5,281 bases of DNA from CAYUUW01 sp964448005 (lineage in GTDB: Bacteria > Patescibacteriota > Gracilibacteria > UM-FILTER-43-11): assembly GCA_964448005.1 (NCBI GenBank), contig CAYUUW010000071.1, positions 1-5,281 on the forward strand, written 5' to 3'. Shown one piece after another: positions 4,817-5,281 of this stretch; positions within the stretch are counted from its first letter, which is position 1, and each line of letters opens with the position of its first letter. The position numbers were made by a program, and so were the translations under genes. The notes beneath the pieces were generated by a model. That model was not told the origin of the DNA. It did no database searches and worked only from the letters and a program-made list of their open reading frames with translations.

Positions 4817-5281
4817 ATGCAGACACGGTGACCACGCTTGACGATGTGCACCAAGGCATTGTCGCGGCCATCAAGACGCAATTCCCCGATCTAAAAACCG
4901 TTGAGGCGTATCGGCTTGATCGAAAAAATTTACCGGTGCCTGCGTGCTTGGTGGAGTTGGTGGAAATGGATGCCGAGCTTGATTTCGACCCGGGAACAGA
5001 GCAGCTGGCTGTAAACGCCAGGTTCGAGGCCACTTTTGTCATTGGGTTCAGGCAGGGCGGCAGAAACCCAAAACTTGAAGTGCGCAAGTTGGCTGCGGCA
5101 TTCGCGGCATTCGCGCGCTTGAAGCGATGGGGGTGCCCTATTGGGCCGGCAGAAGTGATTGGGTGCTATCAAGACGACTTCGATCCAGAGTTGGATCAGT
5201 TTGAATGTTGGCGTGTAGAGTGGCAGCAAGTTATCCATCTTGGGAATAGCGTTTGGAGAGATGATGAGCCGGTTGATTGGC
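4813..5281 (+). CDS. Tail terminator-like protein, lambda gpU position (partial, runs off the window)
   Basis: The frame from the ATG at 4813 stays open to the window edge, giving 156 residues without a stop. The ATG overlaps the previous stop (ATGA). The N-terminal helix (DDVHQGIVAAIKTQFPDLKT, 10-29) is followed by alternating strands (PACLVELVEMDAELDF, 43-58; ARFEATFVIGFR, 69-80), a long helix (LEVRKLAAAFAAFARL, 88-103) and C-terminal strands ending in WRVEWQQVIHLG-x-x-VW (133-148). This alpha/beta pattern and the position after a Z-like gene fit tail terminators, which cap the tail tube and bind the head. Sequence-level similarity to lambda gpU itself is weak, so the role rests mainly on gene order. 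A perfect 9-bp tandem duplication (5095-5112) encodes AAFAAF within the helix. Confidence 0.75.
   Translation, partial: MNADTVTTLDDVHQGIVAAIKTQFPDLKTVEAYRLDRKNLPVPACLVELVEMDAELDFDPGTEQLAVNARFEATFVIGFRQGGRNPKLEVRKLAAAFAAFARLKRWGCPIGPAEVIGCYQDDFDPELDQFECWRVEWQQVIHLGNSVWRDDEPVDW

Noticed and set aside
5095..5112. Perfect 9-bp tandem duplication (GCGGCATTC twice)
   Set aside because: It is in frame, encodes AAFAAF in a predicted helix, and is too short to suggest anything beyond ordinary slippage.

Overview
This window lies inside the late structural region of a tailed double-stranded DNA phage or prophage. All genes are on the + strand, packed with short overlaps (ATGA, GTGA, TGATG) and several GTG starts. 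The proteins point to a siphovirus-type head with the HK97 capsid fold, followed by head-completion genes in the same order as lambda E-FI-FII-Z-U. The host is not directly visible. Moderate GC and heavy use of TTG leucine codons would fit a proteobacterium, perhaps a betaproteobacterium, but this is a weak inference.

Layout. Bases 1-54 hold the last codons of an unidentified upstream gene. Bases 51-1428 hold three consecutive genes for small soluble beta-rich proteins (164, 144 and 146 aa) that share a sequence plan (LSG-W near the N-terminus, a K-LYRVRYG-like core, and a SFIEV-EL C-terminus). They are therefore tandem paralogues of unknown function. A 75-aa HP1-type holin follows (1431-1658). 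After a 58-base gap comes one long gene (1717-3573) that fuses an HK97-type prohead protease, a charged scaffold-like segment and the major capsid protein.

Downstream of the capsid gene is a perfect 11-bp inverted repeat. Then come a small protein with an (P/V)EQ repeat in the position of lambda gpFI (3640-3912), a gpFII-like head-tail joining protein (3912-4223), a minor tail protein Z-like protein (4235-4816) and a tail-terminator-like protein that runs off the window (4813-5281).

How they work together. The fused protease-scaffold-capsid polypeptide would build and mature the procapsid. The FI-position protein may help packaging or head completion. The FII-like, Z-like and U-like proteins would join and finish the head-tail interface. 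The holin and the three paralogues are an unusual insertion directly before the capsid gene. No endolysin, portal or terminase is visible in the window.

The points most worth a second look are the paralogue triplet, a possible internal translation start that would make protease-free scaffold-capsid protein, the post-capsid hairpin, and the apparent swapped domain order of the FI-position protein relative to lambda gpFI. There is no stretch over 300 bases without a gene, and I saw no tRNA, CRISPR array, insertion sequence or attachment site.
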